Part shown: in pieces, positions 8,305-17,114 of the stretch
Position numbering within the stretch: the stretch's first letter is position 1
Layout: the number at the start of each line of letters is the position of its first letter
Source: Geobacter sp. FeAm09
Lineage (GTDB): Bacteria > Desulfobacterota > Desulfuromonadia > Geobacterales > Pseudopelobacteraceae
Direction: 5' to 3'
NCBI RefSeq assembly: GCF_008330225.1
Contig: NZ_CP042466.1
Span: 3,404,001 to 3,468,000, forward strand
DNA: 64,000 bases
Made by a program: the position numbers and the translations under genes
Notes under the pieces: generated by a model
The model's database searches: none
What the model saw: the letters and a program-made list of their open reading frames with translations, nothing else
What the model was told of the DNA's origin: nothing

Positions 8305-8889
8305 TTACCCCTCCGCCGCCCCCAATGCCCGTTCGATGCGGCGGTCGGGCACCAGCCACATCAGCGCCACGACCACGTAGATGGCGTTGGCGATCCGGGG
8401 TTCGTAAAACGACGCCGGGATGGCGGCGGCATACAGGAGGGGCGACACCTTCCCCTTCACGTCCCGGCCCACGGCCTTTTTCAGGATCGAACCGGCCCCC
8501 TGGCTGGCGATGATCGTCTGTTGCAGGATAAAGTAGGCAACGGACGCCAGGAGGAGCACCGCTCCGTAAAGCGCCAGGGGAGCGGAGGAGAAATGGTTGG
8601 CACCGATCCAGCCGGTGGCAAAGGGAAACAGGGACAGCCAGAAGAGCAGGTGCAGGTTGGCCCAAAGGATGCCGCCGGTTACGCGGCGGACGGTGTGCAG
8701 CATGTGGTGGTGGTTGTTCCAGTAGATGCCGATGTACACGAAACTGAGGACATAGCTGAGGAATACCGGCAGGACCGGCAGCAGGTCCGGGAGGTTGGAA
8801 CCGTGGGGCACCTTCATCTCCAGGACCATGATGGTGATGATGATGGCGATCACGCCGTCGCTAAAGGCTTCCAGCCGGTTTTTTTCCAT
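8305..8889 (-). CDS. TMEM175-family (DUF1211) membrane protein, possible K+ channel
   Basis: 194 residues from the ATG at 8889. The opening EKNRLEAFSDGVIAIIITIM carries the FSDGVxAIxxT signature of the first helix of TMEM175-like potassium channels. YIGIYWNNHHHMLH and LHLLFWLSLFPFATGW are family helices 3-4, and about six membrane segments are present. No ribosome binding site precedes this ATG. The frame stays open to an ATG at 9012, adding 41 residues that match the start of the upstream HIT protein rather than TMEM175. The protein may therefore be made as a chimera (8305-9012, 235 residues). Confidence 0.82.
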   Translation of the reverse strand: MEKNRLEAFSDGVIAIIITIMVLEMKVPHGSNLPDLLPVLPVFLSYVLSFVYIGIYWNNHHHMLHTVRRVTGGILWANLHLLFWLSLFPFATGWIGANHFSSAPLALYGAVLLLASVAYFILQQTIIASQGAGSILKKAVGRDVKGKVSPLLYAAAIPASFYEPRIANAIYVVVALMWLVPDRRIERALGAAEG

Positions 8890-8930
8890 GGGGCGGCACC
8901 GTTGTTTCTGGATGTGTCTCTGCTTCCCCT

Positions 8931-9022
8931 GTTCGTTCCCGAAGTGCACCGGCATGTCCGGAAGGTGTTTCGGGAGTTTGTCGCAATAGAAGTCACGGGT
9001 TGACGAGGGCATGGTGACTCGC
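8931..9022 (-). repeat. Diverged duplicate of the HIT gene 5' end
   Basis: This stretch aligns without gaps to 7851-7942, the start of the HIT gene plus a few bases upstream; by hand I count about 57 matches in the 80 bases from 7861 and 8941. Both copies encode DFYCDK...VPV(Y/H)F-NE. The duplicate includes the start codon region and reads in frame into the TMEM175-like gene. Confidence 0.75.
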
Positions 9023-9068
9023 TTCGTGATCTTTCAGAGTGTACGGCCATGCCGTTTCAGCGTTTCGA

Positions 9069-10118
9069 TTATTCCTCTCGCCTCTGGCGCTTCCCAGGTT
9101 TCGGTAATGCCCGTCCTGCCTCTTCTAGCCGTTTGAACGCCTCATCATCGGCCAGCGCCTCCGTCACGGCCTCGTCATGCAGACGAGCGGCATTGAAGGC
9201 ATCGTACCGTTCCAAGGCCAGCCGGTCGGCCATATCTTTGGCGACCTTGCCCGCGTCATCCAGAATATCACGTTCGTTAAAACTCAAGAAGGCATCCAAC
9301 TTCGCCCGCCAATCGCGCATGAATACCTGGCGGTGGCGTTTGGCCTGGTCCTCGGCATAGTCGAGATACATGGCAACGATCCGGTTGAGCTGTTCCAATT
9401 CTTCCTGAGTGAGGTAGTTCTTGGCGATGGTCACGTCGCCGCGCCGCACTTTCGTCCCTTTCCATGATGTCAATCCCATGTTGGGCTGTGTGGCATCGGC
9501 TCGCTGGGCAATCAGTTCGGCGGCGGTCCTGCCGGAGATGGCAAAGTGCAGCTTATTCTGAACGATGCGGAAAAATTCCAGTGTCTCTTCCGCCTTTGGA
9601 TCGTAATCCACGGCCAGCTTGTAAATATCTCGAATCTTTTGGTAAAAACGCTTTTCGCTGGAGCGGATATCCCGAATCCGCTCCAGGAGTTCATCGAAGT
9701 AGTCAGAACCGAGATTACCGGCCTCTTTCAAGCGCTGGTCATCCATGGTGAAACCCTTGACCAGATATTCGTTCAGTCGCTCCGTGGCCCAGCGCCGGAA
9801 CTGGGTACCGCGATGGGAGCGGACCCGGTAGCCAACAGCGATAATCATATCAAGACTGTAGAACTTTACCAGATAGCTTTTGCCATCGGCGGCAGCTGTC
9901 AAGTATTCCTTGACAACTGCTCCCTCAAACAGTTCTCCCTCGGCAAGTATGTTGCGGATATGCAGGCTAATGTTTTGTTTGGTCGTCTGAAACAGCTCGA
10001 CCAATTGGGCTTGCGATAGCCAAACGGTTCCATTCTCAAGTCTGACCTGAATGCGACTGTTGCCGTCCTCGGTCTGGTACAGAACAATCTGCGGGCTTTC
10101 CGGTTTTGGCTTGGCCAT
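9069..10118 (-). CDS. RhuM family protein
   Basis: 349 residues. The N-terminal module (RLENGTVWLSQAQLVELF, then TTKQNISLHIRNILAEGEL) is the helix-turn-helix-like signature of the RhuM family, named after a Salmonella pathogenicity-island gene. FYSLDMIIAVGYRVRSHRGT and FRRWATERLNEYLVKGF follow. The C-terminal half is helical and charged. The start at 10118 follows AAGGAG; the longer frame to 10181 lacks a site. RhuM genes move with islands and prophages and are often linked to toxin-like loci; the biochemical function is not established. Its base composition looks less GC-rich than its neighbours, consistent with transfer. Confidence 0.88.
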   Translation of the reverse strand: MAKPKPESPQIVLYQTEDGNSRIQVRLENGTVWLSQAQLVELFQTTKQNISLHIRNILAEGELFEGAVVKEYLTAAADGKSYLVKFYSLDMIIAVGYRVRSHRGTQFRRWATERLNEYLVKGFTMDDQRLKEAGNLGSDYFDELLERIRDIRSSEKRFYQKIRDIYKLAVDYDPKAEETLEFFRIVQNKLHFAISGRTAAELIAQRADATQPNMGLTSWKGTKVRRGDVTIAKNYLTQEELEQLNRIVAMYLDYAEDQAKRHRQVFMRDWRAKLDAFLSFNERDILDDAGKVAKDMADRLALERYDAFNAARLHDEAVTEALADDEAFKRLEEAGRALPKPGKRQRREE

Positions 10119-10135
10119 TTTTACTCCTTGGGCGG

Positions 10136-10297
10136 TCAGATCGACAACTGAGAGGCTTCTTTCACTCCTCCGTAAATACAACCCGTTTCAGCGTCATAGG
10201 ACGATTGAGTAGAACCTATTATCCCCAAAGCCGATACCGCCTCTTCTGGTTTACACTCGTACCGTTCGCGGACCAGTATTTTGGCCTGTTCTTTCAT
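10136..10297 (-). CDS. Possible small protein upstream of rhuM, 53 aa
   Basis: Frame beginning MKEQAKILVRERYECKPEEA and ending VKEASQLSI, 17 bases ahead of the rhuM start on the same strand. The composition is protein-like and the spacing suits an operon, but the ribosome binding site is poorly placed (GGAGG about 17 bases upstream). I do not recognise it and regard it as uncertain. Confidence 0.35.
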   Translation of the reverse strand: MKEQAKILVRERYECKPEEAVSALGIIGSTQSSYDAETGCIYGGVKEASQLSI

Positions 10298-10808
10298 GAA
10301 AAACCATACCTTACCCTCCCGGCACCTACCTGTCAACGCCGCAACTCCCCCGCCGCTCCTCCACCGCAAACCCGCCGCAACTCAGCCCACCCCTCATCCA
10401 GAGCCGGCACCTCCAACCTCCCGACAAAGGAAAAGCCCACCAGGCGATTCGGTGGGCTTCTGTAATTTTTTTGTTCTTTGTTCCTTTTGCAAGGACGTAT
10501 CCGATTCAATCTGCCATCGGATTATGACTACCGGCTATGGCTTCGTTATCCTGTCGGGTGGAGTGTCTTCCATAAATGAGTAAAACCTCCTCGCTACAGT
10601 TTGTACCTCTTTTCTACGATTTCACTATACCACCGGACCGGATAATTTACAGTCTGTTAAAAAAAATATCTTCCGGGTATACTCGTCAATTGTGGATAAA
10701 CTGCCACCACCGGCCCGCCCCAACGGTCTCCTCATCCCTGCCCGCTGTACCAGGCGATTTCTGCAGCCTTCATACCCTTTTTCTCTCATCACCCGGCACC
10801 GGCGCTCC
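10298..10808. other. Gene-free, comparatively AT-rich stretch
   Basis: About 510 bases between the rhuM locus and the transglutaminase gene. Apart from the hairpin at 10433-10459 I see no convincing gene on either strand; short frames here have no recognisable protein pattern. It marks the edge of the accessory patch. Confidence 0.6.
10433..10459. terminator. Possible bidirectional intrinsic terminator
   Basis: Perfect 9-bp arms AAGCCCACC and GGTGGGCTT around a 9-base loop. A T-rich tract ending in seven T follows on the + strand, and TTTTCC follows on the minus strand. It could end transcripts arriving from the transglutaminase side. Confidence 0.6.
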
Positions 10809-11837
10809 CTAGCGGGCCGTATAGATGATGGAATATTTGAAGGTGGCCGGGTCGAGGGAATCGATGATCTTGCCCCCAACCCGGGCAAAGGGGTACATGA
10901 GGTAGTTGACCGGCCCGCCCGGCTGGGGCGGGTTGAGGGTCAGATCCCGGCCGGCGGAGAGCTTGACCCGGTAGGGATCGATGCCGCCCCAGAAGTAGGT
11001 GCGATACTCCCTGGTCTTGGCGTCATCCAGCTTGAGGTTCTCCACCAGCATGGCCTTGCGCACATCGGCCGGGTCAACCGGCACCCAGCCGTAGCCCGGG
11101 AGGTAGAACTCGGCCCAGCAATGCTGCCAGGTGGACACGTCTTCGGTCGCCTTCTTCCCCATGCGGATGCCGAAGGTCTCCCGGGCAGGGACGCCGGCCG
11201 CCCGGGCCAGGGCGACGAACACCGAATGGATGTCGGCGCACTTGCCCCCCGGCTGTTTGAGCAGGGCGCACACGTCGCCGGCGCCGCACCCCCGGGTCTT
11301 GGGATCGCGGTAGGTGTTCTCGCAGGTCCAGTCGTAGATCGCCCTGGCCTTTTCCAGCACCGTAGTCTTGCCGGCGGTGATGGTCCTGGCCAGTTTGCCC
11401 ACTTCGCCATCCAGGGGTCCCAGGCTGGTGGCGGCCAGGTACGGGGCGAAGTCGGCCCGGTTCCAGGCTCCCTCAACGGCGGGGAAGTCCCGGCGGATCA
11501 CCTCGCTGCGCTCGGCCCTGAACGAGAAGGTCAGCTTGCGGCTCGTGGCCCCCTTGTTCCAGCGGGCGTAGAGCATGGGGGTGCTGAAGGCGGCGTCGGC
11601 GTACACGGCCGAGGCGGCGAAGTCGCCGCTGACCTTCACGTCGGTGATCGCCTGGTCCCGGTCCGAGACCGGATAGGGGAGCCACAGCTCCGCTTCGCCG
11701 GCCGGGTCATAGGCGGACAGGTCCACGGTGGTGGTGATGGTGCCGGAATGTTTCCCGGGGGCCGCCCACGAGGCCGGGACAAGGGCAAGAGCCGCGAGCA
11801 GCACCGCTGCCGTGGCCGGAAATCTGCTGGTTTTCAT
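10809..11837 (-). CDS. Exported transglutaminase-like domain protein
   Basis: 342 residues with a Sec signal peptide (residues 1-25, ending PASWA-AP). Transglutaminase-like (papain-fold) core: Cys200 in GGKCADIHSVFVALARAAG, His239 in TWQHCWAEFYLPGYGW and Asp255 in VPVDPAD form the expected Cys-His-Asp triad. The N-terminal 130 residues form a beta-rich region typical of bacterial transglutaminase-like proteins. It is probably a periplasmic protease, amidase or cross-linking enzyme of unknown substrate, and appears to be transcribed alone. Confidence 0.88.
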   Translation of the reverse strand: MKTSRFPATAAVLLAALALVPASWAAPGKHSGTITTTVDLSAYDPAGEAELWLPYPVSDRDQAITDVKVSGDFAASAVYADAAFSTPMLYARWNKGATSRKLTFSFRAERSEVIRRDFPAVEGAWNRADFAPYLAATSLGPLDGEVGKLARTITAGKTTVLEKARAIYDWTCENTYRDPKTRGCGAGDVCALLKQPGGKCADIHSVFVALARAAGVPARETFGIRMGKKATEDVSTWQHCWAEFYLPGYGWVPVDPADVRKAMLVENLKLDDAKTREYRTYFWGGIDPYRVKLSAGRDLTLNPPQPGGPVNYLMYPFARVGGKIIDSLDPATFKYSIIYTAR

Positions 11838-12183
11838 GTACTTCTCCTTTGTGGTGCTCTCAAAAAAACGGCCACACTTATAACGCGACGCCCCGGCCAG
11901 GTCAAATTGGTAGTTTCAATCAAATCAACACTGTGCAATTACAAAACCGATACCATACCCGGCCACGACGGACATAACTGCCGGAGGTGCCGTAAGGAGG
12001 CCTGCTCCCGGCCTTGCAGAGCGGCAGGTCCGGGGAAATCACTTTCAAGAGGCGCTCAATTGTGTTAATGAGGGAATGACATATCGGGCACCGCGCGGTG
12101 CCCGTCCCAGCCCTTACCCTTGCCCCGGCACATTGTGGCGACCCGCCACCGTTGCTCTCCCCCATATTTCAATCGAGGTAATC
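11838..12183. other. Divergent intergenic region with a small hairpin
   Basis: About 346 bases between the divergently transcribed transglutaminase and nitroreductase genes, so promoters for both should lie here. A perfect hairpin GGGCACC-gcgc-GGTGCCC is at 12086-12103, without a T tract. No gene is seen. Confidence 0.55.
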
Positions 12184-12813
12184 ATGCACCCAGAAGAAAC
12201 GAGCTTTTCCGCAAACGAGACACTGAAAACCATAAAGGAACGGCGGAGCATCAGGGCCTTTGCCAAGGAGGAAGAGGTCTCCGACGAGCAGGTCCGCACC
12301 CTCCTTCAGGCGGCAAACGAGGCCCCCTCCGCCCACAACCAGCAGTCATGGCGTTTTATCGTCCTCAGGGGGCAGAAGAAACACGAGCTTGCCGAACTGG
12401 TGTCCGAGGGTGCCTCCCGCTTCTCCCGGCCGGCCCAGGCGCTCCTGCGCATGTCGGCCCGGAGCATCGCCAGCGCGCCGGTCGTGATCGCCGTGGCTAA
12501 CACCGGGGATCTGATCGATCACGGCACGGAACTCTTCAAGGTGGAGAAGGAGATGGCCTACGACTTCTTCAGAACCATGGAGATCCAGAGTTCCGCGGCA
12601 GCGGTCGAGAACATGCTGCTTGCGGCCACGTCCCTGGGGCTGGCCTCGGTCTGGCTCGGCATCATGTTCCTGATGAAGGACGAGGTGCTGTCGTTTTTGG
12701 GAGAACCGGAGGGAGAGTTCATGGCGGTGGTTCCCGTGGGCTATGCCTCCCGGGAGGGGGGGAACGGCCCCAAGAAGGAACCGTTCGAGATGAAGGTGAA
12801 ATACCTGGATTGA
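12184..12813 (+). CDS. Nitroreductase-family FMN oxidoreductase
   Basis: 209 residues, starting at the ATG after TCGAGG. Family features are IKERRSIRAFAKEEEV near residues 18-33 (FMN contacts), NEAPSAHNQQSWRFIVL near 53-69, and AATSLGLASVWLGIMFLM near 148-165. It is a second nitroreductase in the window, distinct from the one at 4.5-5.0 kb. Standing just before the formate dehydrogenase operon it may be independent, since a long inverted repeat and over 400 bases separate them. Confidence 0.87.
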   Translation: MHPEETSFSANETLKTIKERRSIRAFAKEEEVSDEQVRTLLQAANEAPSAHNQQSWRFIVLRGQKKHELAELVSEGASRFSRPAQALLRMSARSIASAPVVIAVANTGDLIDHGTELFKVEKEMAYDFFRTMEIQSSAAAVENMLLAATSLGLASVWLGIMFLMKDEVLSFLGEPEGEFMAVVPVGYASREGGNGPKKEPFEMKVKYLD

Positions 12814-12827
12814 CCCGCCAGCGACAG

Positions 12828-12895
12828 GTGCGAGCCGGGAGAGAGAACGGTACGGATTGAAAGTCTGCCGTCCTCTTTCCCCTCCCGGCTCGCAC
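12828..12895. terminator. Long imperfect hairpin after the nitroreductase
   Basis: Outer arms GTGCGAGCCGGGAG (12828-12841) and CTCCCGGCTCGCAC (12882-12895) are perfect complements. Inner bases (GAGAACGG with CCGTCCTC) can extend the stem. There is no T tract, so it could be a weak terminator or an mRNA-stabilising structure. Confidence 0.5.
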
Positions 12896-13236
12896 TCCCG
12901 CAAAAGCCGCATTTCCGGCCACACCATCGCCAGCCTGATGTGACAGTTCACCCGCCCCCCTGTCGAACCGCCCTGCCCGCATCGGACTCTTTTTATCCCA
13001 TTGACAAAAGGGTGCACCCCCTGGTCAAAAGGGATCACCTCACCCCACCGTTCCCGCCATGCGTGCTTCGGGGCCGTATACAAAATATCAAGCAATTGCA
13101 GCATGTTGTCAAATACAATAGCCATTTCTCCCATTGGGCACACCAATTGCTGTATACGCGTGACCTCAAAGGCGCCGGGCACCCCACCTCTCCTCTGCTG
13201 CCCGGACAATTATTCATAGTGAAGGGAGTTAGCTGT
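12896..13236 (+). promoter_or_regulatory. Upstream region of the formate dehydrogenase operon
   Basis: About 340 bases without a gene. It contains two imperfect direct repeats, GACAAAAGGGTGCACC (13003-13018) and GTCAAAAGGGATCACC (13024-13039), spaced 21 bp (two helical turns), and outer palindromic GTATAC halves near 13076 and 13152. No convincing -35/-10 pair was found. Regulator binding is inferred from spacing only. Confidence 0.4.
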
Positions 13237-16200
13237 ATGGGAATGTCACGAAGAGACTTCCTGCGGGGAGGAGCGCTGGCGGCAGCCGGCGTGGCCCTTA
13301 CCGGCAGGCAGGGCGAGGCGAACGCCGATGCCCCGCAGATGAGGACCAAGGGGCTTAAGAGCTCCACCACCATCTGCCCCTATTGTGCGGTCGGCTGCGG
13401 CCTGATCGTCCACACCAAGGACGGCAAGATCGTCAACATCGAGGGCGACCCCCAGCATCCGATCAACCAGGGCTCGCTCTGCTCCAAGGGAAGCTCGCTC
13501 TTCCAGGTGGCGGTCAACGAAAACCGGTTGCAGAAAGTCATGTACCGGGCACCGGGGTCGGACAAGTTCGAGGAGAAATCCTGGGACTGGGCCATGGACC
13601 GCATCGCCCTGCGCATGAAGGAGACCCGCGACAAGACCTTCAAGGCAAAAGAGGTCAACAAGAAGGACAACAAGGAATACGTGGTGAACCGCACCGAAGG
13701 TATGGCGTTCTTCGGCGGGGCCGGACTGGACAACGAGGAGTGCTACCTCTGGTCCAAGTTCTCCCGCGCCATGGGCGTCGGGATGCTGGAACACCAGGCC
13801 CGACTTTGACACTCCGCTACAGTCGCCGGTCTGGCGGCTTCATTCGGTCGTGGTGCCATGACCAACCATTGGATTGACCTGAAAAACAGCGACGCCATCT
13901 TCATCATCGGCTGCAACCCGGCCGAGAATCACCCGATCTCCTTCAAGTGGATCGAAAAGGCCATGGACGATGGCGGCAAACTGATCGTCGTCGATCCCCG
14001 CTACACCAGGAGCGCCTCCAAGGCGGACATCTACGCCCAGCTCCGTCCGGGGACCGATATCGCCTTCCTGGGGGGCATGATCAACTACGCCCTGCAGAAC
14101 AACATGATCCACGAAGAGTATGTTCGGGAATACACGAACGCCGCCTTCATCATCAACGAGAAGTTCAATTTCCAGGACGGCCTGTTCTGCTCCTTCGACG
14201 ACCAGGAGAAGAGCTACGACCTGAAATCCTGGGCCTACGAGAACGATGCGGCCGGCAACCCCAAGCGGGATCCGTCCATGAAGGATCCGCGCAGCGTTTA
14301 CCAGTTGCTCAAAAAACACTACAGCCGTTACAACGTGGACATGGTCTGCTCCATCACCGGCACCAGCAAAGAGGACTTCCTCAAGGTAGCCAAGACCTTC
14401 TGCGCCACGGGTCGCGCCGACAAGGCCGGTACGATCCTCTACGCCATGGGCATCACCCAATCCACCCACGGCACCCAGAACGTGCGCGCCGTCGCCATGC
14501 TCCAGATGCTGCTGGGCAACATCGGCGTCGCCGGCGGCGGGGTCAACGCCCTGCGCGGGGAGTCCAACGTCCAGGGCTCCACCGACTACGGTCTGCTGTT
14601 CAACAGCCTGACCGGCTACCTCAAATCGCCCGAGTTCGACAACACCGACCTGAAGGCCTACAACGAGAAGTACACCCCCAAGACCAAGGACGCCAAAAGC
14701 GCCAACTGGTGGGGCAACACCCCCAAATACATCACCAGCCTGCTCAAGGCGTGGTACGGCGACAACGCCACGCCGGAGAACGACTTCTGCTACGACTACC
14801 TGCCCAAACGGAGCGGCAACTACTCCTACTCCAAGATCATCGAGCGCATGGGCAAGGGCGAAGTGGAAGGCCTGGTCTGCATGGGCATGAATCCGGCCAT
14901 GGGCGGTCCCGATTCCAACAGCGCCCGGGATGCCCTGGGCAAACTGAAGTGGCTGGTGACGGTGGACCTGTGGCAGACCGAGACCTCCATCTTCTGGAAA
15001 CGCCCCGGCGTCAACCCGAAGGATATCCATACCGAGGTGTTCATGCTGCCGGCCGCCTCGTCCGTGGAGAAGGAGGGCTCCATCTCCAACTCGGGACGCT
15101 GGGCCCAGTGGCGTTACAAGGCGGTGGAACCGGTGGGCGAATCCAAGAGCGACCTGTGGATCATCAACCAGTTCTTCAGCCGCGTACGCGCGCTCTACAC
15201 CAAGGACAAGGGGACATTCCCCGAGCCGCTCACCAAGCTTGCCTGGAACTACGGCGAGGGGCACGAGCCCGACGTCCACCTGGTGGCCAAGGAGATCAAC
15301 GGCTCCTTCACCAAGGACACGACCATCGTGGACAAGGACAAGACCCTGGAGTTCAAGAAGGGAGACCAGGTCCCGATGTTCAAGTACCTGCAGGCCGACG
15401 GCTCCACCACCAGCGGCTGCTGGATCTATTGCGGCTCCTACACCAAGGAGGGGAACCAGATGGCGCGGCGCGACGCGGCCGACCCCACCGGCCTGGGGCT
15501 GTTCCCCAAATGGTCCTGGTGCTGGCCGGTCAACCGCCGCATCATCTACAACCGCGCATCGGTCACACCGGACGGCGCGCCGTTCAACCCCAAGCGGCCG
15601 GTCATCGCCTGGGACGCCACCGAGAAGAAGTGGAAGGGCGATGTGCCGGACGGCCCCTGGCCTCCCATGAAGGATGCAAAAGAGGGCAAGTATCCCTTCA
15701 TCATGCTGGCCGAGGGACATGGCCGGCTGTACGCCCTGGATATGAAGGACGGTCCTTTCCCCGAGCACTATGAACCGATGGAGAGCCCGGCCCGGAATCA
15801 GCTCTCCAAGGTGCAGAACAACCCGCTGGTGAAGGTCCCGGCCAACATCAGCAGCGACCTCGCCAAGTTCCCGCTCATCGGCACCACCTACCGCATGACC
15901 GAGCACTGGCAGACCGGCGGCATGACCAGAAGCCTCCCCTGGCTCGTGGAGCTGGTGCCGGACATGTTCGTGGAGATCAGCGAATCCCTGGCGAAGCAGA
16001 AGGGGATCAAAAAAGGAGACAAGGTTAAGGTGACCACAGAACGCGGCTCCATCGAGGCGGTGGCCCTGGTCACCTCCCGTCTGAAACCTCTCAACGTCAA
16101 CGGCAAGCCGGTGGAACAGGTCGGCATGCCGTGGCACTTCGGCTACTCCGGCCTGGCCAAGGGAGACAGCGCCAATCTGCTGACCCCGACCGTGGGCTGC

Positions 16201-16269
16201 GCCAACACCAATATCCCCGAGTTCAAGGCGTTTCTCTGCAATATCGAGAAAGGGGGTACCAAGGCATGA
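13237..16269 (+). CDS. fdnG: Selenocysteine formate dehydrogenase catalytic subunit (FdnG-like)
   Basis: 1010 residues when the in-frame TGA at 13807-13809 is read as selenocysteine (Sec191). The match to FdnG is clear around it: EHQARL-U-HSATVAG then FGRGAMTNHW. The N-terminus has a twin-arginine signal (SRRDFLRGG), so the enzyme is exported folded. A [4Fe-4S] site is formed by Cys47, Cys50, Cys54 and Cys82, followed by the molybdopterin/tungstopterin bis-guanine-dinucleotide oxidoreductase fold. It oxidises formate to CO2 in the periplasm. Its stop overlaps the next start as ATGA. Conventional gene callers would split it at the TGA. The nearby tungstate importer raises the possibility of tungsten at the active site. 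Confidence 0.95.
13807..13850 (+). promoter_or_regulatory. SECIS element directing selenocysteine insertion
   Basis: Immediately after the UGA, 13822-13827 (GUCGCC) pairs with 13833-13838 (GGCGGC) to close the pentaloop GGUCU. This has the same apical loop and about the same distance from the UGA as the E. coli fdhF SECIS bound by SelB. It lies in the coding region, as bacterial SECIS elements do. Confidence 0.88.
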
Positions 16270-17114
16270 GCAGCGGACATATCGATTTCGACAAAACCAA
16301 AACGTTCCTGATCGACACCACCAAGTGCACCGGTTGCCGCGGCTGCCAGGTGGCCTGCAAGCAGTGGAACCAGCTCAAGGCGGAAAAAACCGTATTTTTC
16401 AGCGGCGAGGGGTATCAGAATCCCCCCGCCATGTCCGAGTACACCTTTACCCGGATCAAGTTCCGGGACTACCAGAAGAACGGACAGAACGAGTTCGCCT
16501 TTTACAAAGAGATGTGCATGCACTGCAACGAGCCGGCCTGCGCCTCGGTCTGCCCGGTAGGGGCCTTCAAAAAGACCGCCGAAGGTCCGGTGGTCTATGA
16601 CGAAAAACGCTGCATCGGCTGCCGTTTCTGCATGGTGGCCTGCCCCTTCGGCATCCCCAAGTACGAATGGAGCAAGGCCTTCCCCCTGGTGCGCAAGTGC
16701 ACCGGCTGCTACAGCCGGGTCAAGGAAGGGCTGCAGCCGGCCTGCGCCACCGCCTGCCCCACGGCCATCACCTATGGCAGCCGGGCAGACATGCTGAAAG
16801 AGGCGGAACAGCGCCTCAAAAGCAAACCCGACCGTTATTTCCAGGCGATCTACGGCAAGGAGGAGGCCGGCGGCACCAGCGTCCTCTACCTGACCCACCA
16901 GCCCTTGGACGAATTGGGCTTCAAGCCGGTAACCAAGCGTCCCCTCCCCTCCTACACCTGGCAGGCCCTGCGCCTGGTGCCGGGCATCTTCCTGGGAGTC
17001 GGCGGCACCCTCTCGGCCATTACCTGGTTCCAGCACCGCAAGGAACGTATCCGCCGTGAGGAAGAGTTCAAAAATTCCCGTGTGAACCCGGAGCAGAAGG
17101 AGGAGAACCAATGA
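16266..17114 (+). CDS. fdnH: Formate dehydrogenase iron-sulfur (beta) subunit
   Basis: 282 residues. Four ferredoxin-type cysteine clusters are visible: DTTKCTGCRGCQVACKQWN, CMHCNEPACASVCPVG, CIGCRFCMVACPFGIP and CTGCYSRVKEGLQPACATAC, giving four [4Fe-4S] clusters. A C-terminal hydrophobic helix (residues about 240-258, LVPGIFLGVGGTLSAITW) anchors it, as in FdnH. It passes electrons from the catalytic subunit to the membrane partner. Both ends overlap neighbours by ATGA, so the three subunits are translationally coupled. Confidence 0.93.
   Translation: MSSGHIDFDKTKTFLIDTTKCTGCRGCQVACKQWNQLKAEKTVFFSGEGYQNPPAMSEYTFTRIKFRDYQKNGQNEFAFYKEMCMHCNEPACASVCPVGAFKKTAEGPVVYDEKRCIGCRFCMVACPFGIPKYEWSKAFPLVRKCTGCYSRVKEGLQPACATACPTAITYGSRADMLKEAEQRLKSKPDRYFQAIYGKEEAGGTSVLYLTHQPLDELGFKPVTKRPLPSYTWQALRLVPGIFLGVGGTLSAITWFQHRKERIRREEEFKNSRVNPEQKEENQ

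Noticed and set aside
10576-10812. 78-codon + strand frame in the gene-free region before the transglutaminase
   Set aside because: No ribosome binding site, no protein-like pattern, and it ends inside the neighbouring gene region.
12940-13809. Apparent 289-residue protein ending at TGA before the formate dehydrogenase
   Set aside because: It is the N-terminal part of the selenoprotein (plus upstream non-coding sequence); the TGA is selenocysteine.
13840-16137. 765-codon minus-strand frame opposite the formate dehydrogenase gene
   Set aside because: Same shadow effect; the + strand protein matches FdnG throughout.
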